A program made the position numbers and the translations under genes. The notes beneath the pieces were generated by a model. It did no database searches, was not told the DNA's origin, and worked only from the letters and a program-made list of their open reading frames with translations. From Aculops lycopersici (lineage: Eukaryota; Arthropoda; Arachnida; Trombidiformes; Eriophyidae): a DNA stretch of 64,000 nucleotides. Location of the stretch: positions 1,450,061-1,514,060 of the forward strand of contig WNKI01000004.1 of assembly GCA_015350385.1 (NCBI GenBank), written 5' to 3'. How positions within the stretch are numbered: the stretch's first letter is position 1; every line of letters begins with the position of its first letter. This document shows positions 29,875-40,023 of this stretch, one piece after another.

Positions 29875-32142
29875 ATGCGGTTACCAACTCTACTTCTATT
29901 TGGCTTGTGCCTATCCCTCATTTACACAAATCATTGCCGGAGCGAGGAGGTCGCCGAGAAGCATGTCTTCCAAGCTGAAGTATCTCGTATGATGAAATTG
30001 ATTATCAACTCACTTTATACAAACAAGGAAATTTTCCTCAGAGAGTTGATATCGAACGCTAGCGATGCCTTGGACAAAATCAGAGTATTGGCCCTGACCA
30101 GTCGGAGTACATTAGACTCTTTGGGCGAACTCGAGATTAGAATCAAGCCAGACGACGCTAAGGGGGTCTTGCACATAATGGATACTGGTATTGGAATGAC
30201 CAAGAAGGAATTGATAAATAATTTGGGAACAATTGCTAAGTCGGGCACAAGCGAATTCTTGAAACAAAACTTGGAAAATCCAGATCAAGTTCAACTCAAC
30301 GATCTGATTGGTCAATTTGGTGTCGGTTTCTACTCATCATTTTTGGTCGCAGACAAGGTCAGCGTTCGTAGTAAGTCAGACAAGGATCCTGTCGAGCATG
30401 TTTGGGAATCAAACTCAACCGAGTTTAGTGTCAAGGATGCTGGTTTGGAGGATAGACTTGACGGAAGTGATGAGTTGCATCGTGGATCTGTGGTTACCTT
30501 GCACCTTAAGGACGAGGCAAAGGATTTTCTTAAGGAGGATACACTGAGAGAACTCATCAAAAAGTACTCGCAATTCATCAATTTCCCAATCTACTTATGG
30601 ACAACAAAGACAGTCACTGAGGAGGTTCCAATCGGCGAAGACGACGACACGAGTGACGCAAAGAAAGACGATGAAACCACGACAACCACTGAGAAGCCAG
30701 GTGACGATGACGCAACTGTCGATGAGGAGAAGCAAAAGGATGAGAAGAAGAAGACCAAAAAGGTAGAAAAGAAGGTCGAGGAATGGGAGCGAATCAATGT
30801 TGCCAAGCCAATTTGGCAAAGAAAACCAAGCGATATTAAGGACGAGGAATACGATGAATTCTATAAATCGATCACTCGTGACTACCAACCACCTTTGGCC
30901 AGAAGTCACTTCACTGCCGAAGGAGAGCTAACATTTAAGTCCCTTTTATTCATTCCCAAGGTGCAACCCACTGAATCCTTCAACAAGTATGGAACCAAGA
31001 ATGACAATATCAAGCTATATGTTCGTCGCGTCTTTATTAGCGATGATTTCAACGACCTAATGCCATCATACCTGAGCTTTGTTCGTGGTGTCGTCGATAG
31101 TGATGACCTACCACTGAATGTAGGTAGAGAGACACTTCAGCAACACAAGTTACTCAAGGTTATCAAGAAAAAGCTTGTCAGGAAAACACTCGATATGATC
31201 AAAAAGATTGATGACAACAAATACAATGACTTCTGGAAGGAGTTTAGCACTAACTTAAAGTTGGGTATCATTGAGGATCAAACAAATAGAAACAGAATTG
31301 CCAAATTATTAAGATTCCATGGAAGTAAAACTGGACCCGATGGTTGGACTTCTCTATCTGAGTATGTAAAAAATATGCAACCAGGCCAAGAGCAAATCTT
31401 TTATGTTGCTGGCTCTAGTTATGACGAAGTATCAAAGATGCCATTTGTTGAGAGACTCCTAAGCAAAGGATACGAGGTTTTGTATTTGACTGATGCCGTC
31501 GACGAGTATACCCTCTCAAATTTGCCCGACTTTGAGGGTAAGCGCTTCCAGAATGTTGCAAAGGAGGGATTAGATTTAGACAAGTCGCCAAAGGCTGCCT
31601 CATACAAGAAGGCTCTCGAAAGCAAATACAAAAAGTTGATCTCATATATGCAAGACACCACACTCAAGGGTAAAGTTTCCAAGGTTGTCCTATCAGATAG
31701 ACTATCCGAGTCTCCGGCTGCCTTGGTGGCCACAGCCTTTGGTTGGACCGGTAACATGGAACGTCTAGCTAAGAGCAATGCCCATTCCAAGACAAAGGAT
31801 GTTACACGTGACTATTACTTACAACAAAAGAAGATCCTCGAGATAAACCCGCACCATCCAATTATAAAGGAACTATTAAAACGTGTTGAGGATAACGATG
31901 GCGACGAGAAAGCAGACGAAACAATCAATCTGTTGTTTGCAACTGCCACAGTTAGATCCGGCTACATGCTAACTGACACCGAAGACTTTGGTAAGAGACT
32001 TGAACGTTTGATTAGATCCGATTTGAATGTTCCTCAAGATGCTCAAGTTGAGGAGGAGGAATTAGATATACCTGAGGAGACCGAGTCCAAGGAAGATAAG
32101 AAGGATGACGACAAATCCGAGGAGGTAAGAGATGAGCTATAG
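29875..32142 (+). CDS. Hsp90b1: endoplasmin (GRP94, ER-resident HSP90)
   Basis: 755 residues with a signal peptide (MRLPTLLLFGLCLSLIYTNHC). The HSP90 N-domain has NKEIFLRELISNASDALDKIR, DTGIGM, GTIAKSGT and GQFGVGFYSSF. An acidic/Lys linker (about 245-300) follows. The middle domain includes RRVFISDDF and NVGRETLQQHKLLK, then the dimerisation domain and an acidic tail ending EEVRDEL. The C-terminal RDEL is a variant of the KDEL retrieval signal. GRP94 folds secreted and membrane proteins in the ER. The charged pre-N segment that normally separates signal peptide and N-domain is nearly absent here (SEEVAEK leads straight into HVFQAEVSRMM), accounting for most of the shortfall against about 800 residues in vertebrates. 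Single exon. Confidence 0.97.
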   Translation: MRLPTLLLFGLCLSLIYTNHCRSEEVAEKHVFQAEVSRMMKLIINSLYTNKEIFLRELISNASDALDKIRVLALTSRSTLDSLGELEIRIKPDDAKGVLHIMDTGIGMTKKELINNLGTIAKSGTSEFLKQNLENPDQVQLNDLIGQFGVGFYSSFLVADKVSVRSKSDKDPVEHVWESNSTEFSVKDAGLEDRLDGSDELHRGSVVTLHLKDEAKDFLKEDTLRELIKKYSQFINFPIYLWTTKTVTEEVPIGEDDDTSDAKKDDETTTTTEKPGDDDATVDEEKQKDEKKKTKKVEKKVEEWERINVAKPIWQRKPSDIKDEEYDEFYKSITRDYQPPLARSHFTAEGELTFKSLLFIPKVQPTESFNKYGTKNDNIKLYVRRVFISDDFNDLMPSYLSFVRGVVDSDDLPLNVGRETLQQHKLLKVIKKKLVRKTLDMIKKIDDNKYNDFWKEFSTNLKLGIIEDQTNRNRIAKLLRFHGSKTGPDGWTSLSEYVKNMQPGQEQIFYVAGSSYDEVSKMPFVERLLSKGYEVLYLTDAVDEYTLSNLPDFEGKRFQNVAKEGLDLDKSPKAASYKKALESKYKKLISYMQDTTLKGKVSKVVLSDRLSESPAALVATAFGWTGNMERLAKSNAHSKTKDVTRDYYLQQKKILEINPHHPIIKELLKRVEDNDGDEKADETINLLFATATVRSGYMLTDTEDFGKRLERLIRSDLNVPQDAQVEEEELDIPEETESKEDKKDDDKSEEVRDEL

Positions 32143-33278
32143 GATTCTCGATACAATGTACTATCTGACTGTTTGTATATGATAATGATGATGAAAAACC
32201 ACCTGCATTATTTATTATTCAGTAAAAAAATTAAAGACTACAGTAGTAGATGCAATGAACTCTCTAGTTTTCATTAAACTTTTCCCGAAGACTCACAGGC
32301 AGCGTAACTTTGCCTCGAATAGTGTATCAGATCAATGCAAACAAGTGAGAGTAGGCGATGGTCAGTTGAGAGGAGATTACTTTGTTCAGTTAGCTTACTG
32401 ACGTTCAGCAATCCTTTGATCGAAGAGTCAACGATTGTTTCGAAGCCATTCAATCGTATATGTCATTGACTTTGTCAAATCAATAATTTCTGAGGTAGAG
32501 GTTGTCTAATCGGTTTACTCAAGATGCTTTCTACTCTCTGCCAGTCTGTGGTTGTAACATTGAGATATTGTAGACTAGAGGTTCAGAGATGCGCTGCATC
32601 AGGTGCAAGTGGTCGGCCAGCTCCAGAGGATTTGCAAGACTCAATTGGCTGCCAGTTGAGTTTTGAGTGATGGTTAGTTAGGGTATCGGTATTTCATCCC
32701 AATAGATCACACGCTTGGGACTAATAGGAGCATGAGAAGTTTCCCATCATAACAGGTGGATGCGTTGAGGCAACAGGTAGGTAGGCAGGCGCCTACCTAC
32801 CTACCGATTCAACAACGAGGCACACTGTAGTATTGTCTGCTTGGACCGTTGTGTCTGGTCAGTTGCAACAGAAGTTGCAGCAGTTGTAGAGCACTTAAGA
32901 ATAAGAGACTGGAAAGCTCGATGAGAGGTTAGTCCTCAAAGTTATCGTCATCGATGCAACTCAATGATTTGTCTCATCCGACTTCAAATTGAAGGTTTCT
33001 GTCATGGGATGGATAGAATGTGTAAGTGTTACTTGAAATAGAGTATCCCAACAGCAATATGAATTGTGCTGGTGAAATGTTATCAAACTTGAGCAATAGA
33101 GTGCTTATTTCGTCATACATCGTATAGCTGAATAGATAGAAGTCGGAAGACATAGCCAATATTACATGTATCAAGTGTATCATTAACGATGACTGTGCTA
33201 ATCAACAGGCGACCGGACTTAGTTAGTGGGCGGTCGCTAGTATTTAGAATTCTAGTATTCCACTGTAGACATGCTCAA
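32143..33278. promoter_or_regulatory. intergenic region upstream of the large orphan secreted protein
   Basis: About 1.1 kb holding the endoplasmin 3' UTR and the next gene's promoter. It includes a GTAGG/CCTAC hairpin (32776-32801) and a CAAGTGG E-box at about 32607. The frame could begin at an ATG at 33189, but the ATG at 33279 gives a proper signal peptide. No other gene seen. Confidence 0.45.
32776..32801. repeat. 11-bp inverted repeat with 4-base loop
   Basis: GGTAGGTAGGC at 32776-32786 is the exact reverse complement of GCCTACCTACC at 32791-32801, separated by AGGC. The right arm is followed by another TACC unit, so it arises from a GGTA-type tandem repeat and its inverse. Confidence 0.8.
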
Positions 33279-36200
33279 ATGAATAGGTCCATTTTAATCT
33301 GCACACTAATGGTGATTATGGTAGTCAATCTCGGGTCAAATATCAAATGTTTAGCATCGACAACGATACCAAATAAATTAAGTAATCAAAATAAGACAAC
33401 AACAACAACGACGACATCCGAAGGTCCAAGACACAAATCTACCTGTGAGCCATCAAGCAAGCAAAGAGCTATGACAACAATTTCATGCATACCACTTGAT
33501 ATAAATGATCATACAAAATCTCTAACAAAAGAGGCACATCTAGATCCAGGTGACGACCTAGATGATAATGAAACAAGCGACAGTATATTGAGCTCTAGCC
33601 ACCAGAATTACTATCAAGCGAAAGCTAAACGATCACCCGAGCAGCACAACAATGACAGATCGAATATAGACAGGAAGCTCAAGGAATTCAAGGAAAACAA
33701 TAGTAACAATAGCAGTAGTAGTGGTAGTAGTAGTAATGGTAATGGTAATGGTAATGGTAATGGTAATGGTAATGGTAAAAATAACCAGCAAACGACTAAG
33801 CAAAGTAGTAGAGCAAATAGATTGAAGTTGTTCATGATAAATCCAGGCCAATCCAAGATATCCTTTACTTCCTTGTTACCTAAATCTCGTAGAACGGACC
33901 AAAATCAGGCTTCAAATTCAAATAGTAACTCTACGACAATCACAACAACCACCGCAAGTCCTCAGCATGCAATCCAGATGCTACCCTTCAACTTGACTGA
34001 TGAACCGGAAGACGCTATGATAGAGTCAATTTTGCAATACGGTATTAATTTTTCACCACATGCAATACTGCCATCATTGCCGACATCAGTCTCAAATTCA
34101 ATGCTCATACCGCCACACCATCATCTTGCACAGATGTTTCCCTACGGCCCTCGACTTCCGGCTCACCTGTTGGCTGGTAGCCACCACCACCAGCAGCAAA
34201 CGGCTCTCATGAACCATTTGAATCAGCGACTACCTCCAGGGAGTGACCGTTTCGAGCAGTCTGCGGCACAGACCATTGAAAATTACCAAAAGATTCGTAT
34301 GAACCAGAACCAGGAGTTACCCTCGCAACTATTTGGTCAGCAGAGTATGCCGCCGCCATCGCCGCTTCAACACCAAAATTCTCAGACCAATGGTCTTGCT
34401 CCTGGTCTTACAAATGATCTCACAAGACAGTTTGCAGTTGTGGCAGCAGCAGCGGCGGCGGCCGCCGCGGCTAGTGTTAATAACAAAAATAACAATCATA
34501 CCCTTAATCAAGTGCAACCACCTGTACCGATGGTAGCGGGTAACACAGGTGTCCAGTTGCAGCAGCAGTCGACGAGCGCGGCCGCCACGCTAAGTCATGC
34601 CGCCGCTGCCGCCCTCCTCACTGAAAGGGCTAAGAATTTGATTAATCACATTAATAAGAGCGGCACATATCCGATGACAACCGCTAACTCAGATATAAAC
34701 ATGAATAGTGTTCGCATCAATCGCGACACTATGGCTACGATGAACCAGAACCAAAAGCACAATCATCAAAACATGAAGAGTAACAACAATGTCAATCAAA
34801 ACCAAAATCACAACAACAACAACAATCACAATAATATGGCTCTAGCTGCAAGCAACAACATAGGTCTTGCCAGTATGATCAAGAGTGCGGCTGAAGCTTG
34901 GGCCTCAAATAACGTCGGCGCCGGTGGGTCGATACCGCAAATTATGGTTGAGCACGATGGACCTACTATGACAACCGTTGATTTCAACGGCAACCAACTA
35001 CGTCCCTTTGGCTCGCCTGTTGACGATGATCCACAAGAAGACGACGACGTGTCCACCTTCTATTCGGAAGAGCATTCGGATTCAGAGGTTGAGGGCAGTA
35101 ATGAGGCAAAGAGGATTGCAAAACTTCGTCAAAACCAACGACATCCGTTTGCCACTTCGTCAAGGCAACAGTTTGGCCAACAGGTCGACCCTACAACGTT
35201 AGACTTTTATGGAAACCCGGCGCCAATCATAAGGCAACGGCCGAGATTTCCAAATTATCAACCACAACAGCAGCGGAATCCACCGATTCAGTATGATGAT
35301 GGGATTAATCAGGATATGATGCAAGATTATGTGAACTCCCTGGGCAGTAGTGGTGGTGCAAACTCGAACGGAAACGCAAATGGTGGCCATTCAGATTATC
35401 CAGATTCGATCAATGCAATCAAAGAGAGGGGACATAGTAGTAGTAGTAGTAGTAGCAACAACCACAATAACAATCAGATTGTACATCAGAATCCAAATTA
35501 TAAGTTGAGGGAAAGGGATAGAAATATAGCCTTGAGTTTGAAGGAAAAGTTGTCGAGCTCTAATAGTGATCATTTGGAGCAGCTCATCGAGGAGCTGCAG
35601 AGTTTAAACAAAAAGAAGAGGCGCAATAAGGATAGGGATAGGAATGGGTCCAAATTAACAGCTCTCCTTGACGACTATGAGGATCTCATTGGTAGCAAGG
35701 GAGATGAGGACGAGGAGGATGATAGAACAAAATTGCTGAGGAAGAAGTTGATGGCTAGACTTAGAGCAAAAGTTGGAAACTCTAATAGAGATCAACAAGG
35801 CGAGACTTCAACTTTTCAAAATGAAGCCATCAAGATTCCTCTACATGCACTTCTATTGGCTGCACTAGATAGACGTATGAGTCCATCGGAATCAAGTGGT
35901 CGTTCTGTAATACAGGAACTGATTGGGGACGAGAGAAACAAGGATACCATTGCATTGGCTCAGCAGGACTTTGGCGATATGACTTCCGATTTGGGTTTAC
36001 TTATGAACTCGAGTCAACTGTATGAACAACTAACGTCAAAGGCAGCGCCACCAATAGATAACACCAATATGGTCAACTTGAATCACATTGAACATCGTCA
36101 ATTGAACGGCTCGGCGATCGACAACGAGCAGCCAAATCAACAGGTTTCAGGTGAGATGTCATCAATGAGAAGCAATGGTAGGCAGAATGGCAAGTCGATG

Positions 36201-37154
36201 GACAATCAGAGCAATATGATAATGAATGACAATTCACAACAGCAGGCACCTAGCGCTCAGATTCGATCAGAAACAACGCTATTTCCGACGACAAGTATAA
36301 GTCGCTCAGGTAGGCAACAAGTGGGTGATCGAGAGGGAGTCGTGATCGACCGCCAGCAAGAAGCTCAAACATCCTCATCGAGAAGGCGCCAAAAGGGAAG
36401 ACGTGCTCTCTCCGACGGCGACGAGGGCGATTTTGATGTAGATAAGCAAGTGGAAAAGTATAATAGTGATAGACACGAGCCCAATTTGGAGCCAGATTGG
36501 GCGCGGCGCTCGGGTAACCAAGAAAGGCGGCGCCAGCAGCAACAAGATGGTAGGCGAACCGACAACTCGGTGGATTTCGACGATGACTTCGATGAAATGT
36601 CACAGGCAAATAGAAGAAAGTTGCTCAAGAGGCGGAGATCATCGGAGGCCGCGAGAAGGACTAGGTTAGATGAGCCAGCTTATGAGGAGAAGGAACAAAA
36701 CTTTATTGATAACATCCAGAAGGAGACAGCAACTAAGATTGATATTGATCGGGATATAGCAAACATCGAGGAGCCTGTCGAGTCGGGAAGCGAGCGAGGG
36801 CCTATTAGGGTGGTGAGGGTACGCCGGCCTGCGCGCAATGGCCGCGATCACGACCAGGATGACCAGGACCATGACGAGGACGGCGACGGCGACGAGGACG
36901 TTAGTACCACAGGTGAGGGTGACGAAGGAGGGCAGGGTTCCTCGACCGAAAGTCCACAGGTAAATGGTAGCGCTGGTGAACCACCAGAGGAAAGTGGTGG
37001 CGGTGACGGCGACGGTGACGAGCAACCGCGCGGATCGACGGGATCAAGTTCCACCACTTCGACTACAACATGGAAACCAACCATGATCGACGAGGAGGTT
37101 AAAAGGATAGAGCAAATAGCCAAGAGGAAGCGAAAGGGAGGTGATAGTGAGTGA
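33279..37154 (+). CDS. large low-complexity secreted orphan protein
   Basis: From the ATG at 33279 the protein is 1291 residues with a signal peptide (MNRSILICTLMVIMVVNLG); an upstream in-frame ATG at 33189 would bury it. I recognise no family. The chain is mostly disordered: Thr, Ser, Asn-Gly repeats (hexamer GGTAAT array, 33737-33774), poly-Ala and Gln/His-rich parts in the first two thirds, and Arg/Asp/Glu-rich charged parts in the last third. More structured, conserved-looking islands are FNLTDEPEDAMIESILQYGINFSP, a short hydrophobic IKIPLHALLLAALDRRMSP and DFGDMTSDLGLLM. Dibasic sites (AKRSP, KLLKRRRSS) could allow proprotein cleavage. Few cysteines and no membrane segment after the signal. 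It could be an extracellular matrix, cuticle or precursor protein; none is supported specifically. Confidence 0.75.
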   Translation: MNRSILICTLMVIMVVNLGSNIKCLASTTIPNKLSNQNKTTTTTTTSEGPRHKSTCEPSSKQRAMTTISCIPLDINDHTKSLTKEAHLDPGDDLDDNETSDSILSSSHQNYYQAKAKRSPEQHNNDRSNIDRKLKEFKENNSNNSSSSGSSSNGNGNGNGNGNGNGKNNQQTTKQSSRANRLKLFMINPGQSKISFTSLLPKSRRTDQNQASNSNSNSTTITTTTASPQHAIQMLPFNLTDEPEDAMIESILQYGINFSPHAILPSLPTSVSNSMLIPPHHHLAQMFPYGPRLPAHLLAGSHHHQQQTALMNHLNQRLPPGSDRFEQSAAQTIENYQKIRMNQNQELPSQLFGQQSMPPPSPLQHQNSQTNGLAPGLTNDLTRQFAVVAAAAAAAAAASVNNKNNNHTLNQVQPPVPMVAGNTGVQLQQQSTSAAATLSHAAAAALLTERAKNLINHINKSGTYPMTTANSDINMNSVRINRDTMATMNQNQKHNHQNMKSNNNVNQNQNHNNNNNHNNMALAASNNIGLASMIKSAAEAWASNNVGAGGSIPQIMVEHDGPTMTTVDFNGNQLRPFGSPVDDDPQEDDDVSTFYSEEHSDSEVEGSNEAKRIAKLRQNQRHPFATSSRQQFGQQVDPTTLDFYGNPAPIIRQRPRFPNYQPQQQRNPPIQYDDGINQDMMQDYVNSLGSSGGANSNGNANGGHSDYPDSINAIKERGHSSSSSSSNNHNNNQIVHQNPNYKLRERDRNIALSLKEKLSSSNSDHLEQLIEELQSLNKKKRRNKDRDRNGSKLTALLDDYEDLIGSKGDEDEEDDRTKLLRKKLMARLRAKVGNSNRDQQGETSTFQNEAIKIPLHALLLAALDRRMSPSESSGRSVIQELIGDERNKDTIALAQQDFGDMTSDLGLLMNSSQLYEQLTSKAAPPIDNTNMVNLNHIEHRQLNGSAIDNEQPNQQVSGEMSSMRSNGRQNGKSMDNQSNMIMNDNSQQQAPSAQIRSETTLFPTTSISRSGRQQVGDREGVVIDRQQEAQTSSSRRRQKGRRALSDGDEGDFDVDKQVEKYNSDRHEPNLEPDWARRSGNQERRRQQQQDGRRTDNSVDFDDDFDEMSQANRRKLLKRRRSSEAARRTRLDEPAYEEKEQNFIDNIQKETATKIDIDRDIANIEEPVESGSERGPIRVVRVRRPARNGRDHDQDDQDHDEDGDGDEDVSTTGEGDEGGQGSSTESPQVNGSAGEPPEESGGGDGDGDEQPRGSTGSSSTTSTTTWKPTMIDEEVKRIEQIAKRKRKGGDSE
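33737..33774 (+). repeat. (GGTAAT)n hexanucleotide array in coding sequence
   Basis: About six GGTAAT units encoding alternating Gly-Asn, in frame within the orphan secreted protein. Confidence 0.9.
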
Positions 37155-37247
37155 TTAAGCGGATGGAATTGCATTTGATATTCCATTCATTCATTCATTT
37201 ATTTGGATATACATCTGTTACATCTCCTCCCCGTCCGAAAGAAAAAC

Positions 37248-37919
37248 CTAATCCTTCCTCAGGTTGAACTTGTGTTGCTCAATACCGTCCGCGGTGATAA
37301 TACGGACATCAACGAAATCTCCAACATAAATGTCCCTCTCACCAGCCGACACGAATACATCCTTGATGATCCTCAAAGCCTGCTCCTTTGGGAGATCGGG
37401 TACGTCGGTCGGGGACAAGCCGCGTAAATTCTTCATTCCTACATGGTTATCCAAAAATGGTTGGATCATGGCGCACGAGGAGCCGCCAGCAGTGTACCTC
37501 TCCATTTCGTGGTGACCAATTGGATCGTAATGGTACACAACACCACGTCCCTCATCATCAAGGCCGGCAACAATATTTGTTATATAGTAAGGAAAGAATC
37601 GCTTATAGTAGAGCATGGTGCTGATTAATTGGGCACAAGCAGCTGTTGAGATTTGACGATTGTGCTCGTAGAGGTAATTCTTAACTCTTGTCTCTATCAC
37701 CTTAGCAAAGGATAGGGCATCACACCAGCAACCTGTGCTACCTAAAATTGTTTTGTTTGTTAGGGGAAACAATTTTGGCTGATCCCTTGTGTAAATTTGA
37801 TAGCCAGATGATAATCTTGTCTCCGACGCGATGATTGCATAGTCCTGTCCGGCAATGGCCACGACAGTGCCTCCATTGTCAGTATAGGGTGAGAATTCTG
37901 GATGCTTTGTGGTGGTCAT
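37248..37919 (-). CDS. Psmb1: 20S proteasome subunit beta type-1 (beta-6)
   Basis: 223 residues with the proteasome beta fold: NGGTVVAIAGQDYAIIASETRLSSGY, LGSTGCWCDALSF, NIVAGLDDEGRGVVYHYDPIG and TAGGSSCAMIQPFLDN. These are characteristic of PSMB1/beta-6, a non-catalytic outer-neighbour subunit of the beta ring (no N-terminal catalytic Thr). The N-terminus is short compared with vertebrate PSMB1. Single exon. Its stop is 93 bases from that of the convergent orphan gene; a TTTATT at 37198-37203 gives its polyadenylation signal. Confidence 0.97.
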   Translation of the reverse strand: MTTTKHPEFSPYTDNGGTVVAIAGQDYAIIASETRLSSGYQIYTRDQPKLFPLTNKTILGSTGCWCDALSFAKVIETRVKNYLYEHNRQISTAACAQLISTMLYYKRFFPYYITNIVAGLDDEGRGVVYHYDPIGHHEMERYTAGGSSCAMIQPFLDNHVGMKNLRGLSPTDVPDLPKEQALRIIKDVFVSAGERDIYVGDFVDVRIITADGIEQHKFNLRKD

Positions 37920-38307
37920 ATTGTTGGAATACTATTGGACCTTGATAATTAATATGTTTTTTAGAATGTCAAATGATAATCGTAAGGATCGAAATGCTAT
38001 TTTAAAGTTGAAACCAATTCCCTTCAATCTGGACTTTCCAAGAAGAATGATAAACGCAACGCTCGTTCATACATTTCCCAGCTTCTGACTACTTGTAATG
38101 TTTCAAAAATTAGTGCGCCTAGGACAAGGGCATAACACTAGACTCTACTGTCGCTAATTTTCGCAATTTGAGCAAATAACACATAAGCGTTCTCAAGGCA
38201 TCCATGCTCGCGTGGGTTAAATTACGTCAATAAACTCAGATTTTTGATAGCGTTTAAACATCTTACTCAATCAATCATTAGTTATATTGGAAATATCTTT
38301 ATCAATC
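37920..38307. promoter_or_regulatory. bidirectional promoter of PSMB1 and ubiquilin
   Basis: 388 bases between the divergent starts of two ubiquitin-proteasome genes. Shared control would be logical, but I see no specific proteasome-type element. Confidence 0.45.
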
Positions 38308-39873
38308 ATGGAACAAGCCAACGAGGAACCAAAGCCTGGCCAAATGAAGATCCATATTAGGGCGGCTAGAGTTCAAAAATACATTACAATTGATGATACA
38401 ACTAGTATACAGGATTTGAGGCGTAAAACTGCTGAATTATTTGAGGTTGAAGATCCATCCTTAACAGTTCTCATCTTTGGTGGTAAGATATTGAAAGATC
38501 AAGAAGACATCAAAACTCATGGTATCAAGGATGGCCAAACAATACACCTTGTTATTAGAAATAAGCCCACGACAGCCGCTTCAACTACCACTACAAACGA
38601 GACACAACAACAATCCAATAATAACCAGACACCCGTCAGTGAAAACAATATTTCCAATAGTAATAATCTAGGGGATGTGCAACAAAGATTGCAACAAATG
38701 TTAATTTCTAATCCAGAAACGATGCAAAACATGATCAACCCCATGATGCAACAAATGATGCAAAATCCTGGCATGATACGTTCTCTATTTGGAAGCATGC
38801 AACGAATGCAATCACTGATGGAGAGAAATCCAGAGGTCAATCATCTTTTATCTAACCCAGATGTATTAAGAGAGAGCCTGGAGATGGTAAGGAATCCAGC
38901 TGCCCTCCAGGAGGTGATGAGAAATTATGATAGGGCGTTGAACAATATGGAGAGCATGCCGGGCGGTTACAATGTTCTTAGGCGAATGTATACTGAATTT
39001 CAAGAGCCGTTATTGAGCGCCTTTCAGGAGCAATTTAATGGGAATCAATTTGCAACACCTCAAGCTAACAATCCCGATGCACAGCAAACAAATTCCGAAA
39101 ACAATAATACTGGTTCAACAACAACAACAACCAATAGCGAGAATAGAGATCCTTTGCCGAATCCTTGGGCACCACAGACTCCAACTAACAATCCAGCCAA
39201 TTCTAGGTCCAATCAAAACAATCCATTGAATGCCGGATGCTTGGCTGGTCTAGCCAGTGCTTTAGGTGGCGCTGGTGGCGGTGGAGCTGCTGGACTTGGT
39301 GGTCTTGGCGGAGCTCTTGGTGCTGGTGCAGGCACTGGCGGAGGCGGTGGCAATAACGATATTCTACAGCGTGCCAATGGTATGTTTCAAGATCAAGAAT
39401 TTATGTCTCTACTGACCAATCCAGAGGCAATTCAATCAGTTGAGCAAATACAGCAAGGATTCGAACGACTCCAACGTATTGCTCCAAATTTATTTGGCCG
39501 CTTAGGGCTACCCAATTTACCTAGGGCAAATCTTGGCGGCGCACCGGCGGCCAGTTCCAACCCATCCACTGGCTTGGGCGGTGTTATCGGTGGCGGTGGC
39601 ACCAATGACGAGGCTGCCAGGATGCTGGCGCAGCTCCTCAGTGGCGGTGTCCAGGGAAGCGCAACAACAGGTCTTGGTGATGGTGGTGGAAATCCAATGG
39701 CAGCCGCAATGGCCGGGTTAGATAACCCAGTACAAAATCCCGAGGAAAGGTATAGTCAACAACTACAACAACTGACTGAAATGGGTTTCTCAAATCGGGA
39801 GGCGAATCTACAGGCACTGATTGCCACTTTTGGCGATGTCAACGCGGCCATAGCAAGATTATTGCCTCAATAG
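38308..39873 (+). CDS. Ubqln: ubiquilin (UBL-UBA proteasome shuttle)
   Basis: The first ATG is at 38308 (MEQANEEPKPGQMKIHIRA); upstream codons in frame lack ATG. 521 residues. Order: ubiquitin-like domain (about 13-90, KILKDQEDIKTHGIKDGQTIHLVIR), STI1-type repeats rich in Met/Gln/Asn (MISNPETMQNMINPMMQQMMQNPG and RNPEVNHLLSNPDVLRESLEMVRNP). Then a Gly-rich linker (AGGGGAAGLGGLGG), a second STI1 pair and a UBA domain at the end (QLTEMGFSNREANLQALIATFGDVNAAIARLL). Ubiquilins carry ubiquitinated and mislocalised membrane proteins to the proteasome. Single exon. Convergent with the SLC29 gene, stops 150 bases apart. Confidence 0.96.
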   Translation: MEQANEEPKPGQMKIHIRAARVQKYITIDDTTSIQDLRRKTAELFEVEDPSLTVLIFGGKILKDQEDIKTHGIKDGQTIHLVIRNKPTTAASTTTTNETQQQSNNNQTPVSENNISNSNNLGDVQQRLQQMLISNPETMQNMINPMMQQMMQNPGMIRSLFGSMQRMQSLMERNPEVNHLLSNPDVLRESLEMVRNPAALQEVMRNYDRALNNMESMPGGYNVLRRMYTEFQEPLLSAFQEQFNGNQFATPQANNPDAQQTNSENNNTGSTTTTTNSENRDPLPNPWAPQTPTNNPANSRSNQNNPLNAGCLAGLASALGGAGGGGAAGLGGLGGALGAGAGTGGGGGNNDILQRANGMFQDQEFMSLLTNPEAIQSVEQIQQGFERLQRIAPNLFGRLGLPNLPRANLGGAPAASSNPSTGLGGVIGGGGTNDEAARMLAQLLSGGVQGSATTGLGDGGGNPMAAAMAGLDNPVQNPEERYSQQLQQLTEMGFSNREANLQALIATFGDVNAAIARLLPQ

Positions 39874-40023
39874 TAGTGAGAATGATGATGTCGTATGAGT
39901 TCATCAGCATTTATTAATCTGCTACTACTACTACTACTTCTTCTTGCATCACTACTATTAATAGCACCACCGCTACAACAACAACAACTACAACTACTTC
40001 TTCAATATCCGTATGTCTATTGA

